Part shown: in pieces, positions 36,740-46,999 of the stretch | Layout: every line of letters starts with the position of its first letter | Position numbering within the stretch: position 1 is the stretch's first letter | From: Membranipora membranacea | Lineage: Eukaryota; Bryozoa; Gymnolaemata; Cheilostomatida; Membraniporidae | Reading direction: 5' to 3' | Length of the DNA stretch: 64,000 bases | NCBI GenBank assembly: GCA_914767715.1 | Contig: OU612065.1 | Location: 19,096,001-19,160,000 of the forward strand | The notes under the pieces: generated by a model | Seen by the model: only the letters and a program-made list of their open reading frames with translations | Told to the model about the DNA's origin: nothing | Database searches by the model: none | Made by a program: the position numbers and the translations under genes

Positions 36740-37470
36740 GAAACTATTTTCAACAGTATATCTCTTTTTTTTCGGAGGGTGCCCAAATCACTAAAGGTCT
36801 TGGTCTTGGACAGTCCTACTCTCGAATTAAATGGTGTAGAAATAGATTTTTGTGACAATGTTAAATATTTGGGAGTTCTCTTTGATAACAAATTACGTTT
36901 CGAAGATCATGTCAATAATGTTGTATCCAAAGCAAATCAGAGAATGTTTGTCATCAGAACCTTTAATTATCAGAGTACAAAGCCTTTAGCCTGCATGTTA
37001 TTTAAAAGTTTTATTGTATCCATTCTAACCTACTGCCTACCTATTTTGTTCACTAGTATTTATTCACGAGACAAGAAAGCTCTGAGAAAGTTTTTTAAGC
37101 AAGGCGACAGACTAGGTTTTGATATTGGGGACCTAGATTCAGTCATATCAAAACGTACAAAGAACCTGGCCCTGCAGATAATACATGATGACGAACATTT
37201 TTTAAACAATTTTCTTGAGAAACTCCCCTCAGGCAGATATCGCAGCCTTAAATACAGAACTGCCTGGGGTAAAGACTCATTCCTCAGACACTTGATTTTG
37301 ATATTGCAAGATATTTTTTAATCCGCTAGAAGTCAGACTTTACTTTACTCATTTTGTTTATGTTTCTTTTTGGTATTCCCTACTCATGTAACAGTATAAA
37401 CACTCAATCTCGCAGCATACCTAATGTTTGTGACAAAATAAACCAACCAACCATTTGGACACCCTACTGA
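36740..37470 (+). mobile_element. 3' end of a LINE reverse transcriptase (5'-truncated)
   Basis: An open frame ending at 37321 carries VLDSPTLELNGVEIDFCDNV, then VKYLGVLFDNKLRFEDHV, FVIRTFNYQSTK, LFKSFIVSILTYCLPILF and LGFDIGDLDS. This is the C-terminal part of non-LTR reverse transcriptases, after the FADD motif, which is absent. The untranslated tail ends in an AACC repeat (37439-37452), as expected for a target-primed insertion. The frame is uninterrupted for about 180 codons, so this is a younger insertion than the LINE at 7.4 kb and from a different subfamily. Confidence 0.87.
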
Positions 37471-37496
37471 ACTCAGCTTCACAGGGTGTTACCAGT

Positions 37497-37565
37497 GGCC
37501 TGCGAGGGAATTGAACCCTGTCCTCAGTTCAATGATCCTACACACTAACCACTCCACTAATCTGT
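37497..37565 (-). repeat. tRNA-like SINE head
   Basis: Read on the minus strand: TTAGTGGAGTGGTTAGTGTG (box A region) and, about 35 bases on, GGTTCAATTCCCTCGCAGG (box B and T arm). The acceptor stem does not pair properly and no anticodon arm fits well, so it is tRNA-derived rather than a tRNA gene. It lies next to the LINE tail. Confidence 0.65.
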
Positions 37566-37569
37566 TAAT

Positions 37570-39300
37570 GAATTCCTATTCAATATCCAGTAGCTATCAG
37601 CGGAATTACTTATCAACCACCAAGCTGGACCCATGTTTGAGTGGTTAAAATTATGAAAAAATGGCCTCCTAAACTCTCATGGTAAAAAGATTGATCATTG
37701 TTTAAATTTATTGTAACCTAGAATAAGATAAAGACATCAAACAGGCATGGGTTTTCAAAGGCAAAAGCAAGGGTTTTCTTGACATCTGGTGGCAGGTGTG
37801 TTTTTGAGTTCATTTTTGCCTGATGAATGAATGGAAGACAGTTTGGAATTTTCCGGTAGCCCTATTTTTTACAGTTTTCTGGAAAAATGTGACAGATGAT
37901 GTGTATTTTTATTTTGAAGAGATGAACTGTTTCCTGACAGGAATATATAATCACAGAGGGGACACTTCAATGATAGTTATAGTTCCTGCTGGTTTTTGAT
38001 TCATGCATTTTTCCTGCAGATAACCATACCTATGATGGGCCATAACTAATTCTGTATTTAACCTAAAGACTGATTTCCAACTTTTTTTGAAATGTCCAAC
38101 CTTCAACCGTCAGTACTCAGATATTTCCTAAATTTGATGACCAGAAGTCACCGTAAATCTGTATGATATTGTAAATCAGTCCTTAGTTTAAATACAGAAT
38201 GAAATATGGCCCATCATAGGGTAGGTATGTATATTTGCTGAATTGCCTTGAATTTTATATAATTGGCAGGTATCCAGATTGATGGGTTTTCCCACAGTGA
38301 CTCAACAACCACAGGCACTATAACTGTCATTGGTGTGCCCGTAGACTTAATATTAAGTCTATGGTGTGCCTTCTCTGCATATCTTTATAATGCGATATAA
38401 CTGACTGGTGAATTGTGGTTCAGAACTGTATGGTTACAAAATGTTTGCGTGCCAAGTTAATGTAGTGGGCTGATATAACTGCTATAACTGATATAACTGA
38501 TATAACTGATATAACTGACTGGTGAATTGTGGTTTAGAAATGAATGGTTACGAAGTGCTTGCCAAGTAAATGTAACAGGTTGTCATTTGATAACAATATT
38601 TAAAGCTGACATATTATTATTATGATTTGTACTTTACTGATAACCTCCAAAAAGTCTGTCTAACCCAAAAAATTAACTGGGATACCCTTTATCATCCAAC
38701 TTCTGGCTTCAGACTTAGAATAAATTTGATCACTCATTGTCTGCTACTGCTGAAAACACTGCTTTCCTACTGTGACTTACATGAAGTTTCAAGTGTCTTA
38801 GTTTCAGCTCAATCTTGGTAATTAGTAAGGTTTTCGTTAACTTTCAATGCCTCTGCTCCCTACTGGTGCAGTAGGCAACTTCAAAATAAAATGTCCAACA
38901 TCTTGAGGTTTATTGTATATATCATTTAGCCATCTGTAGCATATTATAAAATAAAGATGCAGTAACATGTAGTAATGTGTAGAAACATTGCTCATGGCCT
39001 TGGGGATTCAGAAAAATATGAACCCAGTTTCTTACCTCAATTAAACCTGAACATGAGGTTTCCTTGTGAGGCTACAGTAGAGAAACAAAGTTTATTTCCG
39101 AGTCAATTTTAACCTCAATTGAACTAGATATGGATGTTTTCTTGCCAGGAACAGGCAAAATCAGGTCACAATTAGCCGGTTGTAAAACTGGGTGAAACAT
39201 ACCCATGCTAACCTCAGATGCTTCGCTGACATTTGAGAATACTTGGGATAACCCCTTGTCCGAGTAGGATAATAAATGTCTTGGCAACCATCCAGGATGT
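37570..39300. other. Duplicated non-coding flank upstream of MT-3
   Basis: No gene. It includes a 9-bp repeat (GATATAACT) at about 38472-38515 and copies of the tgactggtgaattgtggtt module at 38405 and 38517, shared with 33310 and 42245 and, inverted, with 30960 and 53440. Confidence 0.6.
38332..38370. mobile_element. 23-bp palindromic insertion with 8-bp duplication
   Basis: GGTGTGCC at 38332-38339 and 38363-38370 flank a 23-bp insert that is almost only TAGACTTAATATTAAGTCTA. The insert ends match those of the 492-bp element at 9138-9629. The paralogous duplicon near 42190-42230 has no insert. Confidence 0.88.
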
Positions 39301-39522
39301 CTGTTGTATACAAAACAGTATAAATGTTTTGTTATTATTATTTCTCATTGGCAGAGGGCCAAATGCTCCTAAAATGATCCTCTTTTACTGTAAGTGCACG
39401 ATATTTATTTGCTCATGTGACTTTGTCCCTTGGCGCCTCGTACCAGTTATTTTGGGAACTACAGTAGTGATGAGTGCCAGCTGATGATTCTGACCACCAT
39501 AAGAGGCCCCTCAACAACTACT

Positions 39523-39528
39523 ATAAAT
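39523..39528 (+). promoter_or_regulatory. TATA box of MT-3
   Basis: TATAAA lies 93 bases before the start codon, after the conserved GATGAGTGCCAGCTGATGAT block at about 39469-39488. Confidence 0.78.
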
Positions 39529-39620
39529 GGCGGTGTCGTCCTATTTCTCTTCACCAGTCGCCTACAGCACAGACAGCGTTCTCTTCTCTCTTACTCAATT
39601 TACAAACCAAAACCTTCAAC

Positions 39621-40260
39621 ATGCAATTCGATGATGGTAAGTATGGAATTTTAATCAAACATTGATTTTTCAACAAAAGTAACTCAACAATTTAATTTAT
39701 TTCTTTATAGCTTTGCAAAAGCTCAAAGTTTTTATAATATAAATTTCCATTTGGCATGTCAATTCAACTTCAAGGATAGCGCTCAGATATGTAACTTTGG
39801 CTGCATTTTCAAAAACTTAAGGTTAAACCTTTGACCAAGTAATTCTTTCTATCATATTATTCATCAAATGATTGTCTTGGTTACAGGAAAAACTTGCTGC
39901 GCCGGAGTTGCCGGAAATGAGTGTGTCTGCGGAGCAGAGTGTGCCTGTGATGCCGGCTGCAAGTGCTGCGTAAAGAACAAGTGTAAGTTTAAATTTCAAC
40001 ATGTTCTGTGTCTGGAACATGGTCGTATTTTACCCGTGAGAGCAGAAATTAAAATTTCAAACAAGATATTGATATTTGTGTGTGACTATGTATTGGTTAT
40101 TTATTCCATCGTATAATTGACTGCTGCGAGTTGTATGGATGTGAAGCAGAGAAAAAGGATGCTTGCAACATTGACCATCAGGGTTATTGTCAATCAGTAT
40201 GGTTCATGCTGCTAATGATACCAGATTATTTATAACATTTATTTATCTTTTTTTATAGAA
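39621..40260 (+). CDS. MT-3, single-domain metallothionein, 37 aa
   Basis: Exons 39621-39636 and 39887-39982, with the last exon from 40259. Joining T to AA gives TAA. The peptide is identical to MT-1 and MT-2 (nine cysteines, MQFDDG start, CVKNK end), with only silent changes such as TGT for TGC. Poly(A) signal AATAAA is at 40701. Intron 2 carries the best-preserved relic of the lost second-domain exon (40117-40196). Confidence 0.93.
40117..40196 (+). pseudogene. Relic second-domain exon in MT-3 intron 2
   Basis: Eighty bases open in the expected phase. They encode DCCELYGCEAEKKDACNIDH followed by QGYCQS, with five cysteines in the pattern of the MT-6 second domain. The acceptor position reads TATAAT instead of TATAG, so the site is lost; the donor side has GT at 40197 but lies in a different phase from that of MT-6. 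Confidence 0.82.
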
Positions 40261-40719
40261 ACCCTAAAATCTATCGGTGTACAGCTTTATCATCTATCTA
40301 ATCTGAAGCTTCTGAAGACAGAATACAGAATATTTCTCATCCTCCGCTAATTTTAACAAATATGCGATCGACAATGTAAATACATCACTGTTCTAATTGA
40401 TAGCTCCAAAGCACCTAGAACATTAGTTATTTTATTGGACCTGACTGTAGGCCAAAGCCTTCAATGGCTGATTCAATAGCTAAATCTATATGCTGCATGG
40501 AAAGAAGTCTTTTCATGGAATTGATGTCATCTTGTTATTTGATGTGAAACTTGTTTTGTGGAATTGATGCTTTGTTACTCTAGATTGTAAACAACATTTT
40601 AAGCGGGTGATCATTGTGAACTCAGCATTTCTTGAAGATGTCTTAGTAATCTTTGTTTCAACAGACAAGTGTTGTTTGCTGGAATTGAGTGAACCAGTGG
40701 AATAAATAAAAAATTCTAA

Positions 40720-43300
40720 AACCCTAAATCTATATAGTATTTAATTCACTGTTGATCAAAACTACAAGTTACATTCCACCTCTGCTGCACTTCTATCATA
40801 ACACAAAAACACCATCCAGTATCATTTTAAATCATTAAGTTCCACAACTGCAAGTCCTGAGCGCTTGTTGGTGTCCATGAATGTGCAGCAGTTCCTGGGT
40901 CTCAGGTAGATCTCAATGTGGTTATACTGACATGTTGTAGTCGTCACGTCATCAAGGTATTGATCTACTCTGTATTTCTACATGAAATGTGATTGTTTTC
41001 AAGACTCAGCATGTTAATAGAGTCTAAGTGACACTTTTTTTGCCAGTATAGTTAGCAAGGAGTAACAGTTACTTGGTGTTGTTAGCTGTGATTCAGTGAC
41101 ATAGTGGAGCAATTATCATATTTGCAAACCTCAATATAAAGTTGTCTCGTAAAAAAACTAGAAGTTTACTCAAAAGCCTTCTGCGTTGATTACCTGTGGC
41201 TAGAATTACTATCCAGAAGCTTGGTCATTTTATTGTTGCGTCAGGGAGTTTTTTGTTGTTTAATTATAGTAAAGAGGAATTGTCTAACCATGAACCATAA
41301 AAAGACAACTCATAGATTGAGTAGAGTTGCTGCAGGGAGGGTGGTCCCACCCTCCCTGGTTGCTGGGGAGTGGGAAGTGGAGCGATGATCATTAATTGGG
41401 TTGTGTTTGGCCCTGTCTTTGAAAGCCTCTGCTTTCTGCCTTTAAAACTACTGGAAAAATGCAGGTTATTGTGATTGTAGTCAATGCATTTAAATATAGT
41501 TGTTTTTTAAGAATTTGTTAATTTGTAATTATTAAATATTATGATCATGGCATCACTAAGCTAGCAGGAGAGAATTCTTAAACATTATATGATACAAATG
41601 AAATTATTTTCGATAGTATCACTTTTCTAGGAGGGGAGTCTTTCCTTCTTCCAAACTTGCTTGCCTGGGTCTGCGAAACATCTTCCGGTTTCAGTTACTG
41701 TCATCAACAGGATGCTTCGGAGAGGGTAGAAAAGTGAAATGTTTAAATATATGCTTCCAAAGGAATCGTATAGATACTAACAATATTGAGATATTCATTT
41801 TTTGCTGATTTTAATCCACCTTGGTAACTGCTATGCTGTGAACACTACATTATTATCGACCAGTCACTAGGTCCAAACACTCCATAGTCGGCTATGGGGC
41901 ATGAGTATTGACATCACTCAAGCTCTGGTACACATTGGAACACCCTACCCTACGATAAAACATTATTTTTAAACCTAGAGAAAAAATAGCCTATGAATCC
42001 TAGGAAAAAATGAGAATAATATGGATGGACTGAAGGTTGGACATTTCAAAAGAATTGGAAATCAGTTGTTAGGTGAATACACAATAAAATACGGCCCATC
42101 AAAGGCAAGTATGTAGCTAGACCAATTGCCATGGTAATATATATAATTAAAAAAAAATTGGCAGGTATCCAGATTGACTGATTTGCCCTCAAATAACGCA
42201 GACACTATAACTGCCGTTGACAGGCCCCAATGTATAGCCGTACTATGCGATATAACTGACTGGCAAATTGTGGTTCGGAACTGAATGGTTTACGGAAGTG
42301 TTTGCGTGCCAAATTAATGCAGTGGGCTGTAATCAGCTATAACTGACTGGTAAATTGTGGTTTGGAACTGAATGGTTTCAAAGTGCTTGCCAAGTTTATG
42401 TAGCTGGTTATCATTATTTGATTGTTCGGACTGGTACTTTCCTGATAACCTCCAAAAAGTCTGTCTGTAGTCAAGTTGAACCCAAATAAACAAAACTGAA
42501 ATCTTTTTTATTATCCAACTTCTGGCTTTGAGCCACAGAATAAATTTTTGTCACTCATTGCTACCACTGAAAATACTGATTCCCTTATAAGATTCACATG
42601 AAAATTCCAGTGTCCTAGTTTCAGTTCAATCTTGGTAATTAATCAGGTCTTCACTAAATACCTCTGCCCCCCCCCCCCCTCCCTCCCTCCTTCACCACTG
42701 GTGCCAGTGTCCATCTTCAAAATGTACAAAAAGTTCGGTTTTGTTGTTTTTCGCTGTTGCTGACAATAAAAAAAAATTTTCTTTTGCCATCTGTAGCACA
42801 TTATGAAATAAAGGTCAAAACTTGCCGGTTGTAAAATAAATACCTAAGCCAACCTCCGGCTTTGTTGAAATTCACTCGCATCTGAGTGGGATAATAAATT
42901 TTACTTTGCTTGGACTGCTTGGCATCCATCCAGGATGTCCGCTGTATACAAAACAGTGGCCGTGATTCATTGTCATTATTCATAATGCTAGAGGATAACC
43001 TTTGGATCTAGACTGTTTTTAGGGGTACATTAAAACTTTTGATTTTGTCGTCAACATATCGCGACAATATTTTATTTTCCATTAGGAATGTGTTGCAATG
43101 AATTAATATATTGAACCATTATTATATGGTAGCAGGCATTTGGGCAACACCAGAAAAAAAAATTAATGGTATAAGTTATTATGGTTGCAAAATTATAAAT
43201 CCTCTCTTGAACAGGAAGTGTGACACCTTTCCTCCAGTCTAGGCCATTTTGCTTACTAGTCTTTGATGGAGCTCGGTCTAAATAAATTCTCTACATTCTT
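40720..43300. other. Duplicated non-coding stretch between MT-3 and MT-4
   Basis: No gene. It contains modules shared with 36.0-36.7 kb and 38.2-39.3 kb, a poly-C run at about 42669-42680, and a copy of the ggacatcctggatggatgcc module, inverted, at about 42920-42940. Confidence 0.6.
41326..41365. mobile_element. 26-bp palindromic insertion, GGGAGGGTGG family
   Basis: GTTGCTG on both sides of CAGGGAGGGTGG..CCACCCTCCCTG. Seven bases match perfectly; the eighth would be a mismatch. Relatives lie at 21888 (degraded) and 63866. Confidence 0.75.
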
Positions 43301-43493
43301 GCGATACTAGTTTCTGCTTATTGGACGAGAGCCAATGCTCCTAAAAGGTTCCTCTTTTATTGTAAGTGCACGATATTTATCTGATCATGTGCCTTTGTCC
43401 CTTAGATGCCCAAATCATTTATTCTGGGAATTACAGTAGTGATGAGTGCCAGCTGATGATTCCGAGCACCCTAAAAGGCCTCTCAATAAATAC

Positions 43494-43499
43494 TATAAA
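43494..43499 (+). promoter_or_regulatory. TATA box of MT-4
   Basis: TATAAA lies 94 bases before the start codon, after GATGAGTGCCAGCTGATGAT at about 43441. Confidence 0.78.
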
Positions 43500-43592
43500 T
43501 ACTGGTGTCTTCCTACTTACCTTCACCAGTCATCTACAGCACAGACAAAATTCTCTTCTCTCTTTCTCGATCTACTAACCAAAACCTTCAAC

Positions 43593-44247
43593 ATGCAATT
43601 CGATGATGGTAAGTATGGATTTTTAATCAAAAATTAAAAACTGGATTCGAAATGTTCTCTTGTAACTTGGCTAACTCTAGATCAAAGATTTAATTTATTC
43701 TCCATTGCTGAGGCTCTCAGTTGTCATATTAACTCCACTTGGCATGCCAACTGGACTTCAAGTTTCGCTCACAGATAAGTAACTATGAATTTATTCAAGA
43801 AATGACTTGGGAGTTTTAACTTTTGACCAAGAAATTTTATTTGTCACAATATTCATCAAATTATCTCTTGATTACAGGAAAAACTTGCTGCGCCGGAGTT
43901 GCCGGAAATGAATGCGTCTGTGGAGCAGAGTGTGCCTGCGATGCCGGCTGCAAGTGCTGCGTAAAGAACAAGTGTAAGTTTTGATTTTGAAATTTTTTTT
44001 ATCTGATACATTGTCGTCTTTTACCAATAAGAACAGAAATTTAAATTTTGAACAAAAAAAAATTGATATTTGTGTGGCTATATTATCAATTGATATGTTA
44101 ACAAACTGAGTACAATGTATTGCATTGCCGAGATGTGAAGCAAAGAAAATGGACGACTACGGGTGAACATCAGGATTCTGCACATTGTTGGCATGTCGCC
44201 TATGATACCAAATTATTTATACGATGGTTTTCTCTTCTTTTATAGAA
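43593..44247 (+). CDS. MT-4, single-domain metallothionein, 37 aa
   Basis: Exons 43593-43608 and 43878-43973, with the last exon from 44246. The TAA stop is made by the splice junction. The peptide is identical to MT-1, MT-2 and MT-3, with silent differences (AAT GCG in place of GAG TGT codon neighbours keeps N-E-C). Poly(A) signal AATAAA is at 44696. It is tail to tail with MT-5: the two transcripts end about 0.9 kb apart, making an inverted repeat of their 3' UTRs. The second-domain relic in its intron (about 44120-44190) is badly decayed. Confidence 0.92.
44120..44190 (+). pseudogene. Badly decayed second-domain relic in MT-4 intron 2
   Basis: Only GAGATGTGAAGCAAAGAAAA and GTGAACATCAGGATT remain recognisable against the MT-1 and MT-3 relics. 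The frame is broken by a stop and deletions. Confidence 0.6.
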
Positions 44248-46108
44248 TCTAAATATCTATCGTTGTACAGTTATATCATCTATCTTATCTGAAGCTTATA
44301 AAGACAGAAGACAGATTTATCCGCCGCTCATTTTAACGAATATGCGAACGACAATGTAAATACATCACTGTTCTAATTGATAGCTCCAAAGCACCTAGAA
44401 CATTTGTTATTTTAATGGACCTGACTGTAGGCCAAAGCCTTCAATGGCTGATTCAATAGCTAAATCTATATGCTGCATGGAATGAAGTCTCTTTATGAAA
44501 TGGATATCATCTTGTATGTTGATGTGAAACTTGTTTTGTGGAAATGATGCTTTTTTTTAATCCACTTCGGTCTACTCTGTAAGTGACATTTTAAACTGGT
44601 GAACGATGTGAACTCAGCATCTTTGTAGATGTTTCAGTGATAATTGTTTCAATAGTCAAGTGTTGTTTGCTTTTATTAAGTGACCTAGTGGAACAAATAA
44701 AAAAATCAAAAACCCCTAAATATACAAAGTCTCTTATTCATTGTCGATAAAAACTAGAATTTTAAGTTTAAGTTTAATATTGCATCGGATATCACGGTGT
44801 TGATAAAAGTGAATGCTTACAATGTTTGGTAAAAAATGGTGATTAATAAAATAAGTCATTTTACGTAACAGCTGCACCTACTTCATTACACATTAGGCCT
44901 AGGTCTCAAGGAGATCTCAATGATAGGAGTAAGTTATATCAATGACTATATTGATAAAATGCAGTTGTTGCATCCTTAGGCTATTGATATGCTCTGCATA
45001 TTATACATGATAAGAGATTTATATTTCTCAGACTTCTCAAATAGTATTCAACGCAGTTGTTTATTTATGAACAAAGGAGTGATAACTCATTATTGAATTG
45101 GAATTAATCATGGGCCAATGGTGAAGCAATTTTTACTTGGACATCTATGAAAATGCTGAGCTCACTGATTACTGCCTAAGAATCTGGTTTACAAATAAGA
45201 CAACATAACAAGTCCCACAACAAAATATAAGGGGATATCAGTTGCATAGTGAGGTCACGTTCCATACATTAGTAGGAATTTCGACAACTTATATATCGAT
45301 AGTAATATTGAAACAGTCAGAACAGGGAGATTTTCCCAAACTCCCTGCTTCGACCTATGGTCAATTCAAAAGTAATCAACGATGAATATCACTCTTTTGT
45401 TCATGTAAAAATACAGAGTATATCAGTAGCCGCATGACAAAATGACCGCATTATATCAATATACATATGGACTTCATTGAGATCTACATGAGACCATAGA
45501 ACTGCTACACATTCGGACTTTATGAAGCAAAACAATACTGAATACAGTTTTTTTGTTATGACAACAGCAATATAAAATCCAAGTTGTAGAATTTATCAAC
45601 ATTGAACATAAGATTTTTTTAATTGAGGGTTTTTGTTTTTTTATTTCTTCCACTGGGTCACTCTTTCACAGCAAACAACATTTGACTGATGCAATGATTC
45701 TCACTTAAACATCTATGAAAGCGCCGGCTAGTTCGCATTATAACCAGCTTAAAATGTCATTTACAAAGTAGACCGAAGAGGAGTAAAAAAGCATCATTTC
45801 CACAAAACAAGTTTCACATCAAAATACATGATGACATCAATTTCCTAAAGAGACTTCATTCCATGCAGCATAGACATTTCTACAACCTGTAGATTTAGCT
45901 ATTGAATCAGCCATTGAAGGCTTTGACCTTTAGTCAGGACCAATAAAATGACAAAATATATAAATTCTCGGTGCTTTGGAGCTATCAATTAGAACAGTGA
46001 TGTATTTACATTGTCGTTCGCATATTCGTTAAAATTAGCGGCAGATGAAACATTTTCTGTCTTCAGATAAAATAGATGATAATGCTGTACACCGATAGAT
46101 ATTAAGAT

Positions 46109-46673
46109 TTCTATAAAAGAAGAGAAATACACAGTATAAATAATCTGGTATCATTAGCAATATGTCAACAGCGACATGCGAAGCAGTCAGCTTTGCATCG
46201 CAAAGAGTCTAGCTATAGATCGATTGATTACAAGTCGATTGATTACAAGTCTGTTTAAACTCTAAATTTCTTCTCCCATTGCAAAGATACAATTACTATA
46301 TTATAGAAAAATGAATTTTAAAAGTGAAAGTTACACTTGTTCTTTGGGCAGCACTTGCAGCCGCCATCACAGGCACACTCTGCTCCACAAGTGCAATTTT
46401 TTCCGGCCTCTTGGGTGCAGCAAGATAATCCTACAAAAAAAAGTCCTTTATAAAAAATATGAAATAAAATTAAGCTTGACTTGGTTGGCATATCAAATAT
46501 TGGCAGTTTGATGTTTTGAAGATTGAGAGCTGAGCCATTTTCTCAAAAAATTGCAAAGATGCTAAAAAAGTTGTTTTATTATTATATTAATGAATAAAAC
46601 AATTACAAAATGTTGAGTTGAATGAGAAGTTTTAACTTTCGATAAAGCAATACTTACCACAATCGAATTGCAT
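46109..46673 (-). CDS. MT-5, single-domain metallothionein with ten cysteines, 37 aa
   Basis: Exon 1 (46673-46658) encodes MQFDC, exon 2 (46430-46335) the rest, and the last exon starts at 46110; T plus AA gives TAA. The peptide differs from MT-1 to MT-4: MQFDCGLSCCTQEAG, then KNCTCGAECACDGGC and KCCPKNK. It keeps all nine cysteines and gains Cys5 in place of Asp. It is closer to MT-7 in the middle (NCTC, CCPKN). The donor of exon 2 is GTAACT, weaker than GTAAGT. I found no second-domain relic in intron 2, where the aligned stretch (46140-46250) has diverged beyond recognition. Poly(A) signal (minus) is at about 45645. Confidence 0.88.
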
Positions 46674-46766
46674 TTTGAAGGTTTTAGTTGTTAGCTCGAG
46701 TAAGAGAGAAGAGAACTTTGTCTGTGCTGTAGGCGACTGGTGAAGAGAAGTGGGGAAACATTGGTA

Positions 46767-46772
46767 TTTATA
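46767..46772 (-). promoter_or_regulatory. TATA box of MT-5
   Basis: TATAAA lies 94 bases before the start codon. ATCATCAGCTGGCGCTCA, the conserved block with one change, lies upstream at about 46810-46830. A poly-G run sits between them. Confidence 0.75.
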
Positions 46773-46999
46773 GTATTATCTGGGGGGGGGGCCTTATCGG
46801 GGTGATCCGAAATCATCAGCTGGCGCTCAACATAACTGTAGTTCCCAAAATAACTGATATGAGTAGCTAAGGGGCAAAGCCCCATGGACACATAAATATC
46901 ATTCATTTACAATAAAAGAGGAACCTTTTAGGAGCATTTGGCTCTCGTCCAATGAGCAGAATATGACATCACAGGAATGTAGAAAATATATTTAGGCTG

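Noticed and set aside
37497-37565. Functional tRNA gene
   Set aside because: T arm and box B are good, but acceptor and anticodon arms do not fold; treated as a SINE head instead.
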